Shown here piece by piece: positions 47,873 through 60,500 of a DNA stretch of 64,000 nt. The DNA lies in contig CM056550.1 in the NCBI GenBank assembly GCA_029721515.1, positions 22,270,619 through 22,334,618 of the forward strand, read 5' to 3'. A program made the translations under genes and the position numbers. Source of the stretch: Synanceia verrucosa. Its lineage: Eukaryota; Chordata; Actinopteri; Perciformes; Synanceiidae. Below the pieces are notes generated by a model. It did not search any database and was not told the DNA's origin. It saw only the letters and a list, made by a program, of their open reading frames with translations. How positions within the stretch are numbered: position 1 is the first letter of the stretch; each line of letters begins with the position of its first letter.

Positions 47873-50800
47873 AATAAAACACATCAAATAGAATAAATTC
47901 AAGTGCATTCTTCAGATAGTTGCTTGCTGTGTTTGGATGTTAAATGAGTTTGAAAGGAAATGACAAATATTAGTTGCTGTCTGTGGCTGAGTGAGTCAGC
48001 TGACAGGCAGCCATGTAATTCCTCTGATCAGGCCTTCAGAAGAATTTCCTCGCTCGCTGTTGAATGCAGTCGTAAACACTGAATAATGACCAGACAATCT
48101 TGAACTAGAAATGTTCATGATGTGATTTGAGGTTATTAAAACTGAAAAATTGATGTGGCAATTGAAACAAAGACTATTGAGACACAAACAGCTAATGGGG
48201 AAAACGACAACGAGGTACTGTGGTAATATAATGTGTTTAAAACACTGCTGAACAGTCTACATTAAGGAAATATGATCATTTGATATTAAAATATTGAATT
48301 TGCAATGTACACTTTCCCCCCCACCAGAGGGCAGACAACACTTTCGAAATATACTGTAGAGTATTTATCTAGCAACAAAAGCATCCAGGTGATCTAGTGT
48401 GCTTATAAATTAAATTAAATGATCAATTTAATTAAGAGGAAAGCTGCAAGATGTATTGAACAACACAAGAATCTTCTTCTCGGATGTAATGCAAGCAGAC
48501 TTTACTACTGACTTCTCCCTGAAGTTAAGACCGATTGCAGGATAAAAAACAGGGATTGCAAATCATTTGCACACTTTGTTTGGAGTTGGACAGTGTATCT
48601 GGTTGGAGCCTCCAACTAACTTCTATTTCCTTGGAATTCACACACATTAAAGCTTCTGTCATCTTAGCCTATGATCTATCAGAATGCAGTGACTGACAGG
48701 AAGCTGGACAACTACTGCTAAAGCTGCTGAGGAAACTCCAGAGAGTTTCTGAAACACACATAAGATCACACTGTTTTACATTCCTTTGCATTGAATTTTG
48801 GCTTCAGTGTCCAAGAAATACAACCTGTTAGGTGTTTCTTTCAGGCAGGATTATAGCTGTCTGTTGGACAAAAGAATAATTCAGTTGAGGAACTGATTTA
48901 TAATGGTAATAAAGAGTTGATACTTGACATTTAGGTTCTGATCCCATTACATCTCACAAGGATAGAGCAAGCTCAGCACAGTGGAGACTGCGGAGTGACG
49001 ATAATAAACTTCACCCCAGGGAACTGCTGCTCAGGGCCCACAGGTGGATGCTGGGATGGAGGTGGAAATGTCATATGTAGAGCAGCAAGCATGTGCAAAG
49101 GAGCCTAGCAGAAGCAGCGTGGCAGAGAAGAGGCAAAAAATATATCACAAAAACTATATGTGTCTTCAATGTGCAGAGTGTCACTGATCACCATACAAAA
49201 CCATTGCAAAAAAAATAAAAAATAAATACAATAAAAACAATCTGCAGCAACACGCAGACACAAGTGACCTCAGCGGTAGATTTATTCTATAAAATAAAAA
49301 TCAGATGACCATAAGCACGTGGAAAGTTTGAGAGTGACAGTGACTGATGTTGAGTGCAGCAGCAATGTAAACCATAAACATAAATTAACCCAACATAAAT
49401 ATAAGGAAGCAACTTTTCATCTAAACCTTGAGTTTTTTGTCCTAATATTCTCTAATAATCACATAAATACAATGTGCACAACAAGACAGCAGCCCAAGTG
49501 TGAAATATGCAGCAATTCATCCCCCAATAATTCATCATCACAAATCAACAGCATGAAAAATTTCACAATGCATGTCCCAAAATATAAACAAGCAAAAGAA
49601 AACAAGTTGAGCCCCTAACAGTAAGCAGTATATAATAACTCATAATTAATAACCAACCAAATAAAATACTTCACAGAAATATGGCAGCAGTAGGTGGGTG
49701 ACAAACAGCAAGCAAGAGAATGTGAGGCTGGCTGTTAGCAGAAAAGACATATATTGAATAAATTAGCATAAGCAGCACCTTACCCAAATTGAAGAAGTGA
49801 CAGCAACAGTGAATCCTTTGGGAAGATTTTGACACATGAAAAAAAAATCCATGTTCATTTTAGTTTAATCATCACCTGTCCAGGTAACTTGGCCCTGAAA
49901 GATGGAGGAAAGACATCATTTCCTCCTCTGCTCTTCTTCTAACTCCTTTCCTGCAGCCTGAGCAGGAAAATGCTGCCCTCCACAGACAAGGGGATATAGC
50001 TGCAAGAAAAAGTAAACTATTTAGAATACATGCAGATATTTTAATTATTAACAGCAATATTCTATATTTTTATCATTATGAAAGAAAAAAACATGAAATG
50101 ACCAAAACTGATCTGAGCATCTATTTATTATATGGATCTAAAAATACAGAAATGGATTGTAAATGCACGTAATAATTACTTCAAATTACAGAGTCAAGTT
50201 GTTATCGGAAATGATATCCTCAGCAGAAACCAGTGGGCTTGGGATGATGTCACAGACAGTGTTGGAAAGTTTCAAAAGACATAAAAAGTGCAGTGATGGT
50301 TTTGGTCCTGTCATGGATTTGTTGGTGAAAAGTAGCACATAGTAGACTACTCTGTCATCCTTGTTGCTGTATGGATCCCCCTTCCTTCAAAGAATCTGGA
50401 TGCAGAAAGCATGACAATGGAGTCCCTGAACCTGTAATGTCGGATGCCACATTTATGGGATTCACGACAGGATGTTGGATGTGGCTGGGAGAGACTTTGT
50501 CCCCAGGTCCATTTCTCCTCTGTCAGTTTGGATAAGCTTCGAAGCTGGCTTTGGCACTCTCTCTTTTTCTTTTCTTTCCTCATCAAGTATCTCTTAACTC
50601 CTGCTCTTCCTTCTGATCATACTTCAGCCCAGTGAAATCCTATTGTGGAGTGAGACTTATTAATGTGAGTTATGACCACAAAAATGCCACTTTCACGACA
50701 TCTCCAGCTCGTCACTCTCCTGTGATCCTTTCAAACCAGCCGACAAATCGTCTGTTGTCAGTGATTAATGGAGAGTGTCTCAAGATAACAAGAAAGAAAG

Positions 50801-53800
50801 ATTAGGATAAACAAGTTTATGCTACAAACATTTGCTAATCCATCATTCTGATTGAGAGCTCTGATTTATATTTGAAGAGGCATCTGTGAGGCCAGTCATG
50901 TCCGCATATGATGGAACAAGGCAGGAATGCAGGAAACAAACAGATCTTCAGAGAAGAGTGAGGAAATAAACAATACAGTATATATATATAATCTTTGATA
51001 TTACAGGGTCCTGCTCGCTTCTCTTTCCTAACATTCGTGGGATATTAAGGCTTCAGCCCAAACATCTGTTTATGATATACAGTGCTAAGCAATTTTATCT
51101 ATTTTGGACACATAAATAGAAATTTTTCCTGGCATAGAAAATGATTACTGATTGCCCTTCTTCTTTCTACTCACATTCTATGAAGTTAAGTTATTGTGAT
51201 GGCAGCTTGCAGGTATTTTCATATTTTTGGGCAGTAGGCATTTTATAAAGCTTGTTGCTCAGGCTCTTTTGAAAAAAAAACAAAAAAAAGAAACTCTATG
51301 GTACCTCCAAAGTCAAGGGCAGCCCAAAAAATCATTTTCCTGCATCTTTATTATTTGCCCTAATGGTTCTTGATTCTGCTTTTTTTTTTAATTTATCAGA
51401 CCAAACTCTTAACGATGTGCTAAACTAGATGTTTCTTCCTTGTTTTTCCTCTTGTGGACTTGCAGTTGTATCATTGTTCAGTGGAGTTAAATGGATCCAG
51501 GGTCACTGCTTTACATTAACTCGCAACTCAGAGTCCAGCCAAGCATTTCACAACAAGGAGAGTACAGAATGCTAATGTGGTTACATCTGCAGGGAGTACC
51601 AAACTACCAGATGCCCTTCAGGGTGGCCTGCAGGAGGAGCACCACTGCTCTACTGTCAAGGTCCTGATGATGCACTGAGAAAACCCTTTGTGCTTTAGAA
51701 ACCGAGACTCATAATTTTGTCATTAGTATGAATAATTTCAAAGACAATATGTTCATACAGAAAAAAAAAAAACTTTCACAACATTTGTTTGTGATCAAAT
51801 GCATGCTTCCATCAGGATTATCTTGCCATTCAAATTAAAAGCTGTCACTGTTATTAGAAATGTGAACATCTGGCGCTCTTCAGTCACATCCAGCTGGAGC
51901 GTGTCCCAGCCGCTGTGGATGTGGACAAAGAATTAGAAACACAGGTGTTCAGGAAGGGAGCGTTTTCAGGGAGGAAAACTGAGGGCTCCGGGATCCAGGC
52001 CACAGGCCGTGTAGTCAGCCTGACATTGTTATAGATCAGCTGGAGACCTTATTGCAATGAACAGATGAAGAGCTTATTCATCACCAAAAGGTCTTCAAAG
52101 GGGAGACATTCCTACAACCTCCGCAAAAACCACAAACAACAATAAACTTTCCAGTATTGTAGGACGATGACAAATGTAATAGTTTCTGCAGGGATCATAA
52201 AATATTACTGAAACTGGACTGAGCCAATGCAGAATGTAGAACACCATAAAGTAGCCAGATAGATGTCCAAAGTACTTTTTGTCTCAATTGGCATGAATAC
52301 ACAGCTTACTGTGCATGTTGACAAGTTATTATTCAAAAAGCAGAGAAAGCATTTGCTTTGGAAATTTAGGAAAAGTGACTTTTACAGATGATTGGCTTCA
52401 CGTCAGTAGTCTTGACGTAGGCCAATGAGTAGCAGCGGAAACGAGTACTGACAACACTGACATATTTACAAATTTACTGATGTGTCCAGATATGTAGAAT
52501 AGATATGTTGAATGCTAACTTTGAATGTCGTTGAATGAAGAACAATATACTTCAACTTGGTTTGTCACTGTGACCCCTTTGCATACTTATTTGATCCCAC
52601 TGTTAATGCAAAATATTGATTAATGCAGCTTTAAAATGCAGAATATTCATTCCATATATAACAATATTCCAGTCCCTTAAGGGCAACTGCTTTTCATTCA
52701 TCTCTTCTTACGCCATCGTGCATGAATTTGCACAAGCCATAGCGTGAAAATACTGTAGTAGCCGAAGGCTGGAAGGCTCTTTGACTATCCTTGCATTCAT
52801 AAGTTCCACCTCATATAGCTCAAGCACTTTCCCTCTCAATATCATGCAGGCATTGATCACTGGCTGTGCTGTTGAGGTATTTCTCTCTCCAGTAGAAAAG
52901 GTTTTGAACTATAATTTCACAAAATATTAGGTTTGACTGTGCTTTGTTTCCATACGTGCTCATTACAAAGCCAGAAGGAAGGAAAACATGTCTCCCTGCT
53001 GCACTAATCAGGATCAGGTTTAAAATATCTACAAAAAACAGCTGAACCTGCTTCAGAACATCTGCCTGAGCATTACACGCTGTGAAAGCAGTGTCACCAC
53101 CTGACTGCTGGGTGGTGTGATCCTGCACACTGCATATATTGACTATAATCAAGCCAATAAAAATGGATTATATCTTTGACTTCACTGGCAAGACCAGGAG
53201 AACATAAGCTGACACAGACGTCAAGACTGAAAGCATACTGCTCTGCTTGTGTAGCGGTCGAGCAAATTGACCATCTCGCCACATTTTGCGGTTTCCATGG
53301 ACACAGGAGAAGTATTGCTTAGATCCAACATCAGCTTCTTCTGTGATGTGAATGTTCACAGATACAATTCAACCAAGTTTGGAGTCAGAATTATTCAGAA
53401 GTAGATTTATGTTTCAATGTGTTTAAAATCCACAACAAAGCAAATAACATAATGCAACGTGCATTTCAAAATTTGACATATAAGTCTAGGAAGAACGGCG
53501 CATCCGGCCATACTTACATTGTGTGTATACATATATATGTCATTAAATTATACACAGCACCATCATAGAAGCCAAACAGTGACAGCATCAATGCCTCACA
53601 GTGGGGAAATTCAGCATGCTTGAACCAAGATGTGAGTCCCGCTGCCTGTCTGCATATCAATAACGCCAGGACTTCAGATACATCCATAATGCAATACACA
53701 TGATTTAAAGTAATAAATCCAAGGTCGAAATATGCCACTTTTTTCATCCATAAATGTGTCATATTACATTTCGGTGGACGTGTCAATAAATACATAAATA

Positions 53801-56800
53801 AGACAAGTCGGGGGTTGTCTGTACCTGCTCGTCCTCACTGAACTCTAAACATCAGAAAGTATTAAATATGTTGGCCACAAGCTGCTTTGACACACTCAAG
53901 GTTATGCCTGATAAATGATCGCAAAATGTCTTTGCATGCGTACAGTTTTGAGTGTTTCTGGAGTTTATGCATGTATTAATCTGGGTCTGCCCTAATGCAT
54001 CCAGCAAGAAAAAGGTCCACATTTGTAATCTACTGTGGTTCTAATGTTGTTCAGTCTGTGTGTGATATTGCATTTTCCCCAAGTCCCAATTACTCTTAAC
54101 TATGCTGTTTATCAAGGGAAACTTGGTCTTGCCATGTCTTGCTGAAAACCATTATACATTATTATTTCCACCCTTAGATTCTCCATCTCGAAGCAGTCGC
54201 CTCCCCTCCTTTTCATCAATTACAAGGTGCCAAAGCAGCAGCAGGGAGGTATTTGCCACTGAGCCTCCAACCTGTCACTCTGGGCACTGACGTCCAATTA
54301 ATGAGATTTCAGCCGGGGATTTTCTCCCTATAAGAGATTATAGAGAGAGGCAGAAGCCATCACTCTCCCACCTTGGGTATTCTGCAATGAGAAAGACAGC
54401 TATTGTCACAACATCACTGCTTCAAGCTGCTCCGCTCTGTCGCTTGATAAGCAGCTATTTGATCTGCTTAGTTCAGACTATAGCAGGTTTTTTGATGCAG
54501 ACATCCTGGCTCTTTCAGACAGCACGTTTAGGATCACATCCCATGCTTTAATAAATGTTGACTGTGTCTAAGTAACCTCTAAATTACAATATTCTGTGAA
54601 AGCCATGTGTGTAGCAGTCAGTGGAAGATAAATATGGAACATACATATGCTGTAATAAGCTTTTATGGCTGAAAATCATCCTAACATAATACAAAATAAA
54701 AGCACGAAGAGGAAATTCTATAAATTATTCAATAATTATTAAATATCTTTCATGAATAAATAATTCTTGTATTTTATATCAGGCTACTCGGCCAGAACGG
54801 TTCAGCTGTGGTAAGGTTATGTTCATGCTGCTCATTCACCATAGTGTCCATAGTAAACAAGTTAATGTTGGATGATTTTGCTTTGTATGTAAATTCCTTT
54901 CTGTGGCAATGTCGGTAGAAATATGCCCTCTATCAAGCGGAGTTGACTACTTCCTGTAATGTGGAGGTTGTGGTGAATGGGTATCATGTGACCTTTATGC
55001 ATCTACTTTCATGCAGAGTTTGTATCCTGTAAAAGGCCTGAAATTAACATTTGCCTTTTGATTAACTACAACCATGATCTTTCCTTAACCGTAAGTGAGT
55101 GGCCTAAGTTGCCTAAACATAAACAAACCTTAACCGCAGAAAGGTGGCAGATCAGAAAAAGCCTGTGGGTCATTTTGGAAACTAATGAAAAACAACCAAA
55201 AGAAGTGCCCTGCCCAAGGATCACGGAAAAGTTCAGAAATATTCTGGTAACCAGGGCAAAGATGCTAATGAGGTTCTGGATGCTGCAGCATTTGCAACTG
55301 AAGGCAGGAACAAAATGTGGCTGTGGGTTGAAATAAACTCAACTCACCATAGTCTGAAAGTATTGACTGTACATTGGTATATTGTGATTTCCAAATGAGA
55401 ATTAAGAGTAAATAGCACCTTACTGGTCAATGCCCTTAAACAAACACAACCAAGTCTGCCATGTTTCCATCTTTAAATTGTGGTGAGCAGATGGATGACT
55501 GGTTTAAAAATCCTTTATGCCAGCATGTAAACTCTTCTGTAACTATACTATGGAAGTGCCTCAAGTGGCATCGCAGCTACACATGCGTCATGCATTCGGA
55601 GAAACCTGACACTTGCTTTGAGGTGTGCAGGGAGGGAGAGGAGATTTCATGTCTCAAAGCCTTTGAGGTATAACGCTACAGCTCTTTTGGATGCCTTCTG
55701 TTTCCTCCTTCATCCCTCCACCCAGACAGTTTCCGATGGGCGTTGTCTAGATGGGGAGTGGGCGAGCGCAGCGAATGCCTGCCTGGCTGGAGAAAGACTT
55801 TGCCAGTTGAGTCTGTCTTCAAGTCTCCAGCCTCGAGCTGTCCACCCACTCCAGATCCGTTCTTCTGTGATTCTCAGCATCACTCTCAGGTGTAAAGGCT
55901 GAATCCTTCCATGCAACCTGTTCAGACTTTTCCGTATGCAGTGTCTATCCACATCAATTATATGCAAACCAGTGCTTTTAAAGCATCCAGGTGGGGCATC
56001 AGGCCTGTTAAGGGATTATTATCTTTGCCTAAGGTTGATAAAATGTCAGAAGTTGTACTTATTAGTTGTGCAAATGTTCAGTGGAATCCTCTTTTCCTTA
56101 TGACTGAAATAATTTAAGCCTAAGGCTAGACATCATAGTGTCGAATGCTTCTTTAATGCCAGATATAACACAATCCTTGTGATGAGAGCGTTATCTAACT
56201 TAGAAATAAATCACTTTTAGATGGAAAATATGGTTTTAATAAGGAGAGTGTTGGCTTTGTTTTGTCTCCTTGTCAAAATGAGGCTGTTGTAGTCACGAGT
56301 GAGTGGAGGAGAAAGAAAAGGAGAGAAAGAGCTTCATGAAGAGCTGACTGATATGATGAGGTGTGACACATGGGGCGACGCTCCATCTTTGTGTTGGAAC
56401 TTGCCCGGACGCTCCACAGAGAGCTTGTACGGTTTAATTTCAGCTGCTTGTTAACATGTAAATGATTGCAGAGTCCATACAGGTCTTGGCTGAAAGGAGA
56501 AACAGCTTCAGCAAATGAGTGAAGAGGGGCAACAAGTTAATTAGCCTCCCCAGCAAAGGGATATCATGTGGTGTTAGAAGACATTCAGCACAGTACTAAA
56601 CTCTAACAGCTGTGTGATTTACTGTTCAGGGCTACTGTTTGTTTGGAAATGCTGAGTTTGGACTTCAAACACACACCCAGTGTGGATCAGGAAATTCGCC
56701 TGTGCTTCGTCTCTGGATGCACAAACTGGTTAAGAGCAGTTTAAGCCCCCGAACTGATTCCCCTACAGGAAAGAAGAAACTTTCCTCTGGTTAAAGCCTG

Positions 56801-56939
56801 CCCCAGACAGAGTGGGAGGAGATGGAGATGAAAACAGATCCTAAATGTGTCAATGTATGATTCCCAGAGAGATTTCAAATCCCTTTTTCACTTCTATCCA
56901 TACCAATAAAATGACTCAGCAATGTGTCAGCATCCTGGG
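47873..56939. other. Intergenic DNA between chst15 and cpxm2
   Basis: About 9 kb of AT-rich sequence with no recognised gene on either strand. Only a TAACC-rich repeat near 55.1 kb and short A/T tracts were noted. Regulatory sequence for either gene may lie here, but nothing can be assigned by eye. Confidence 0.6.
55055..55145 (+). repeat. TAACC-rich dispersed repeat
   Basis: Reads accatgatctttccttaacc, then gcctaagttgcctaaacataaacaaaccttaacc. The same arrangement occurs at 21480-21535. The 92-residue open frame across this region is a by-product. Confidence 0.45.
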
Positions 56940-57285
56940 CTGGTTTGAATCTATAAGAGAGAAAGTAAAAAGGGTTGTTTTTTAGTCACCTGCCTGCATC
57001 TACAGGACGACGCTGTGCTGCCTGTCTTCCCTCTCCTCTCCCTCATCTCTCCTGCTCTGCTTCTCCCTCCCTCACTGCATTTTTCCCAGACTAAGGCGTC
57101 CATGGACCCTCTGGCTCCGCTGCTTTCGTCAGTGACTTGGAGCGCTCTGAGAACTTTGTGAACTCCTCGTGTTGGAGTGGGAAGGGAGAGGAAGGGGAGC
57201 AGTTGATGGGATACAGCCCGGCAGCAGCAGCAGGCTCCTCTGGAGACGGCATTGGGACTCACAGCTGGAGATAATCCCCTGGGTC
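56940..57285 (+). promoter_or_regulatory. cpxm2: Putative cpxm2 proximal promoter and 5' UTR
   Basis: A TATA-like word (tctataaga, near 56949-56957) lies about 330 bases before the ATG. It is followed by a long C/T-rich tract (about 57017-57085) and then a moderately GC-rich stretch up to the start codon. No acceptor with a better fit was seen immediately before the ATG, so a first exon beginning in this interval is plausible. This is position and composition only. Confidence 0.3.
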
Positions 57286-57571
57286 ATGACTAGACAGCAG
57301 CGCCTCAGCCTCCTAACCCCCCTAGCTCTGCTGGGGCTCCTCGCAGGGCTTGCAGACCTCAGCCGTGGCTCTGCTGGCGAAGATGAGGATTACTACATGC
57401 AGGAGCTGCTGACAAGAGAGCAGTATAACCAGGTCCAAATGCTGGAGAAGCCTGTGGCCTCGATACCTGACAGACATGAGCACCCCAGCCAAAACCCTGG
57501 CAAGAAAGTGACCAAGGGAAAGGCAGGCAGCAGCAGGCAGTCAGATAAAACCACCACTGATGCAAAATCAG
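57286..57571 (+). CDS. cpxm2: cpxm2 coding exon 1 (residues 1-95, signal peptide)
   Basis: The ATG at 57286 is the first methionine codon of this open frame, which extends upstream only through non-ATG codons. It has G at -3. It opens MTRQQRLSLLTPLALLGLLAG, a classic hydrophobic signal peptide, with likely cleavage near residues 27-30. The acidic DEDYY motif follows. Donor GTAAAT lies at 57572, leaving one base of a valine codon (phase 1). The open frame beyond 57571 is intron read-through. Confidence 0.88.
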
Positions 57572-60500
57572 GTAAATGCACTGTCATCTCTCATCAAGGC
57601 TCAACTTGCTAGACAGTTTCAGTTTCAAGCCCTCTCTTGTGCACTTTCTCAATGTTTTTTCAGTGGGGCAACTATTCAGCAATAATTATTTTTTTTAGAT
57701 ACTGAACATCTGAGCTAGAAAGCTAAAGTTCTGCAGAAACTTCTGAAGTCAGAGTTGTCACTAGATGACAGTGTATGGCTAATCATTTGGGCTTTTTTTG
57801 ATTATTAATCAATGATAAAAATAACAAGGTGCTTCTGCAGCATTTTGGATCAGCCAGTGGTTTTAGTCAAAGTTTAGCACCTCAGACTTCAGAGGAGCAG
57901 CTAAATTCAATTCACATGCTGATGGATGTGCAGAGAAAAAAAAAATAACAGTGACCTCCTCAGATAGTTTTCCTTTTCACCCCCTCCCCACCGTTTGCAT
58001 AGATCAGAGCCATGTTTCTGCACACAGCAGGATTAACAGCCTCACCCACCAGTGAAGGTCGGGACTGCATTAGGAGCCAGAGCACATGTGAAATCCACAT
58101 TTCTTTTTACCCCTAAAGCAGTGAGACACAGCAGTGCTATCCTTTTGTAGTCCACATGGAAACGTACAGCTCAGGACTCTCAGCACATGCAGTAGCAGGT
58201 TTGTAGGTAAGTTTGAGATCCCGCCAGGTGATTGGAGGACAGTAACAGGCGTCAGAGCTTTTGGTTGGTTGGTGGCGGATGATTTAGAGCAGCTGTGTCG
58301 ACAGTGACCTCATGTTTCAGGCATCTGGCTTCACGTAGCAGGGATACCTGCTGCAGGTGGGAACAGGAGCATGATAAAAGTTGTTTGTTTTATCTCCATC
58401 ACACTGCATCGTGTTAATAAGACAATCTGTTTTCTAGTCTCATGAGTAATGGTAGGAATATTATTATATTTGGGGGGACCTTATTTTAGTTATTCATTAA
58501 TAATGCAAGGTTATATGATTCTTTATTTAAAGTCATATTCTGTCCTGTTTATATTTAATTTTTCTGCAAATTTTTGTAAGAAAAAAAATTTAGAAAATGA
58601 AATAAACCAACACCAAATTATTTAAGGGGGCTTAAGAAGAATATTTCCTAATGATGCCACTGCCATCAGGCCCACTATATTTTTTCAACATTTTTCATTG
58701 ATGTAAATCAAAAAAATAAGTTTTTTTTGGGCGTAATTAACTCGCACATCAATATATTTCTTTGTACTGTTGTTTTTGTCATGAATGCTTTCAACAGAAT
58801 GTGATGATCAATTTTTTTCTTAGTCAAAAAAGGAAATAAAATTCACCAAATTATCCAGGGGGGTGCTTAAGACTATTTTAAGGGGGCTTAAGCCCCCCCA
58901 AAATGGGCCTAGTGACACCACTGATGTTTACTGTATTATTACTAGTATGATTGTGGCCTGGATCTCATCAATGTCTAAACGATCATATCTCAGAGCCTTC
59001 TGTATCCGTTATGGTGAGCCACATATGCGGCTCGGAGCATTGTTGAGGATTTAACCTGTCTCCAGAATGAGAAGAGGATAAAGAGTTTCAGATGTGAGGA
59101 GGATTGTTATCACATGGAGTCGATCCTAACCTGACACTCAGTCAAATCACTTCCATGACTCCCTGGTGCCATGACTGATCTGAACCTGGAGGCAAATATC
59201 TTAAACACGGTATCACAGTTATAAAGATCTTATATGAGCATTGGCCAGTGTCTCTTGGTTCAGACCCCAATTTTGAATCTATCCATATGTCCAGCACTGA
59301 ATCCAGCCAAGGTTTTTTTTTTCTTCTGTGTCAACGCTCCCTCTCCATGTAAACAAAGGTGATCGGACCTGTCGAAGCCCCGTTTCAATGATGGAAAAAA
59401 GTTTTATTTCTGTTCCTGCGTTAATGTCATTTCCTTCCTTTCTTAGTGAAAACAGCCAACAAAAAGTCGGAGAAGAACAAGAAGAGCGCCCTTAAAACCC
59501 CGAACAGCATCACAGAAGGAGAGGGACAATACAACTCAGTACGAGAGGGTGAGTGAACAACTGTTGACACTCTTCACTTGTTATGGAAAATTCATGATCT
59601 CATAAAAATTCTGCTTCCCTCAGACGTGCATGGGTCATTTCTCCAGTTTCACGGGAGCTGTTAGGATGGGAGAAAAGAAACAAACTCAGCGATGACAAAT
59701 ATTTTGGAGAGAGGGAGAGTTTTTCAGAGAGCATATTTTCCCTGAGAGGAAAAGTCTGGCAATACATGACGCTGCTCTCAGAAGTGGAGTCAAGCCACAG
59801 ACGCAGGGACGTCTTGGTTGCCTATGAAGCATTGTGTTTGGTTTCCATGGATCACGGTATATTTGACGAACTGAAGCCAGGATGCCCCTGCAGACAGGTT
59901 TTTGACAGACTAAACTCACTCAACTGAGAGCATGATTTAAGGCATGTGTTTCGACCTCAGACTTTCCAGCTCTGAACGTGGTGATGTTGCACCTTCTAGA
60001 CTTATTTACACAGCACCAGACATCTCTAGCATAACTGAAAGCTATATTTAATAAGTCTTGGAGGTTAAGAGAGGTTGGGGTGGCCAACTGTGGATTTATG
60101 TGTTTGTGTTGAAACTATTGTAAGGAACCTACTGAGTCAGATGGAGAGGCTGCCATTTTTAATTTGGCACTTGGGAGTGGGAGCAGAAAGTTGGATATTC
60201 TCACATGTTGGAAACTGGGAACTCTATGCCGACACGCCTGGCACAAAGAAGCCCACACAGTCAAGATCTGGAAGGCTCAGGCTCCCAAAATCATGTTTTC
60301 ACGGCTGAAACTCTGCGACTCAACACCAATCTGTTTTCCAAATTTGTCTCCTGTTAGCTGATTATTTATGTAAAAATTACACACTTTACAGATCATAAGA
60401 GCTGAATTACTCAAATGTTAAATCATGCGGTCAGTGTTGTAGGTGTAGGAGATCCTCAGTGCCACATCCTCACATACCAAAGCAAGAGGGAATTCATTAA

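Noticed and set aside
50940..51000. Possible TATA-type promoter around tatatatata near 50980
   Set aside because: Simple AT repeat with no gene downstream that could use it.
57169..57285. N-terminal extension of cpxm2 upstream of the ATG
   Set aside because: The frame is open, but the codon at 57169 is GTG and no ATG precedes 57286; the signal peptide begins at 57286.
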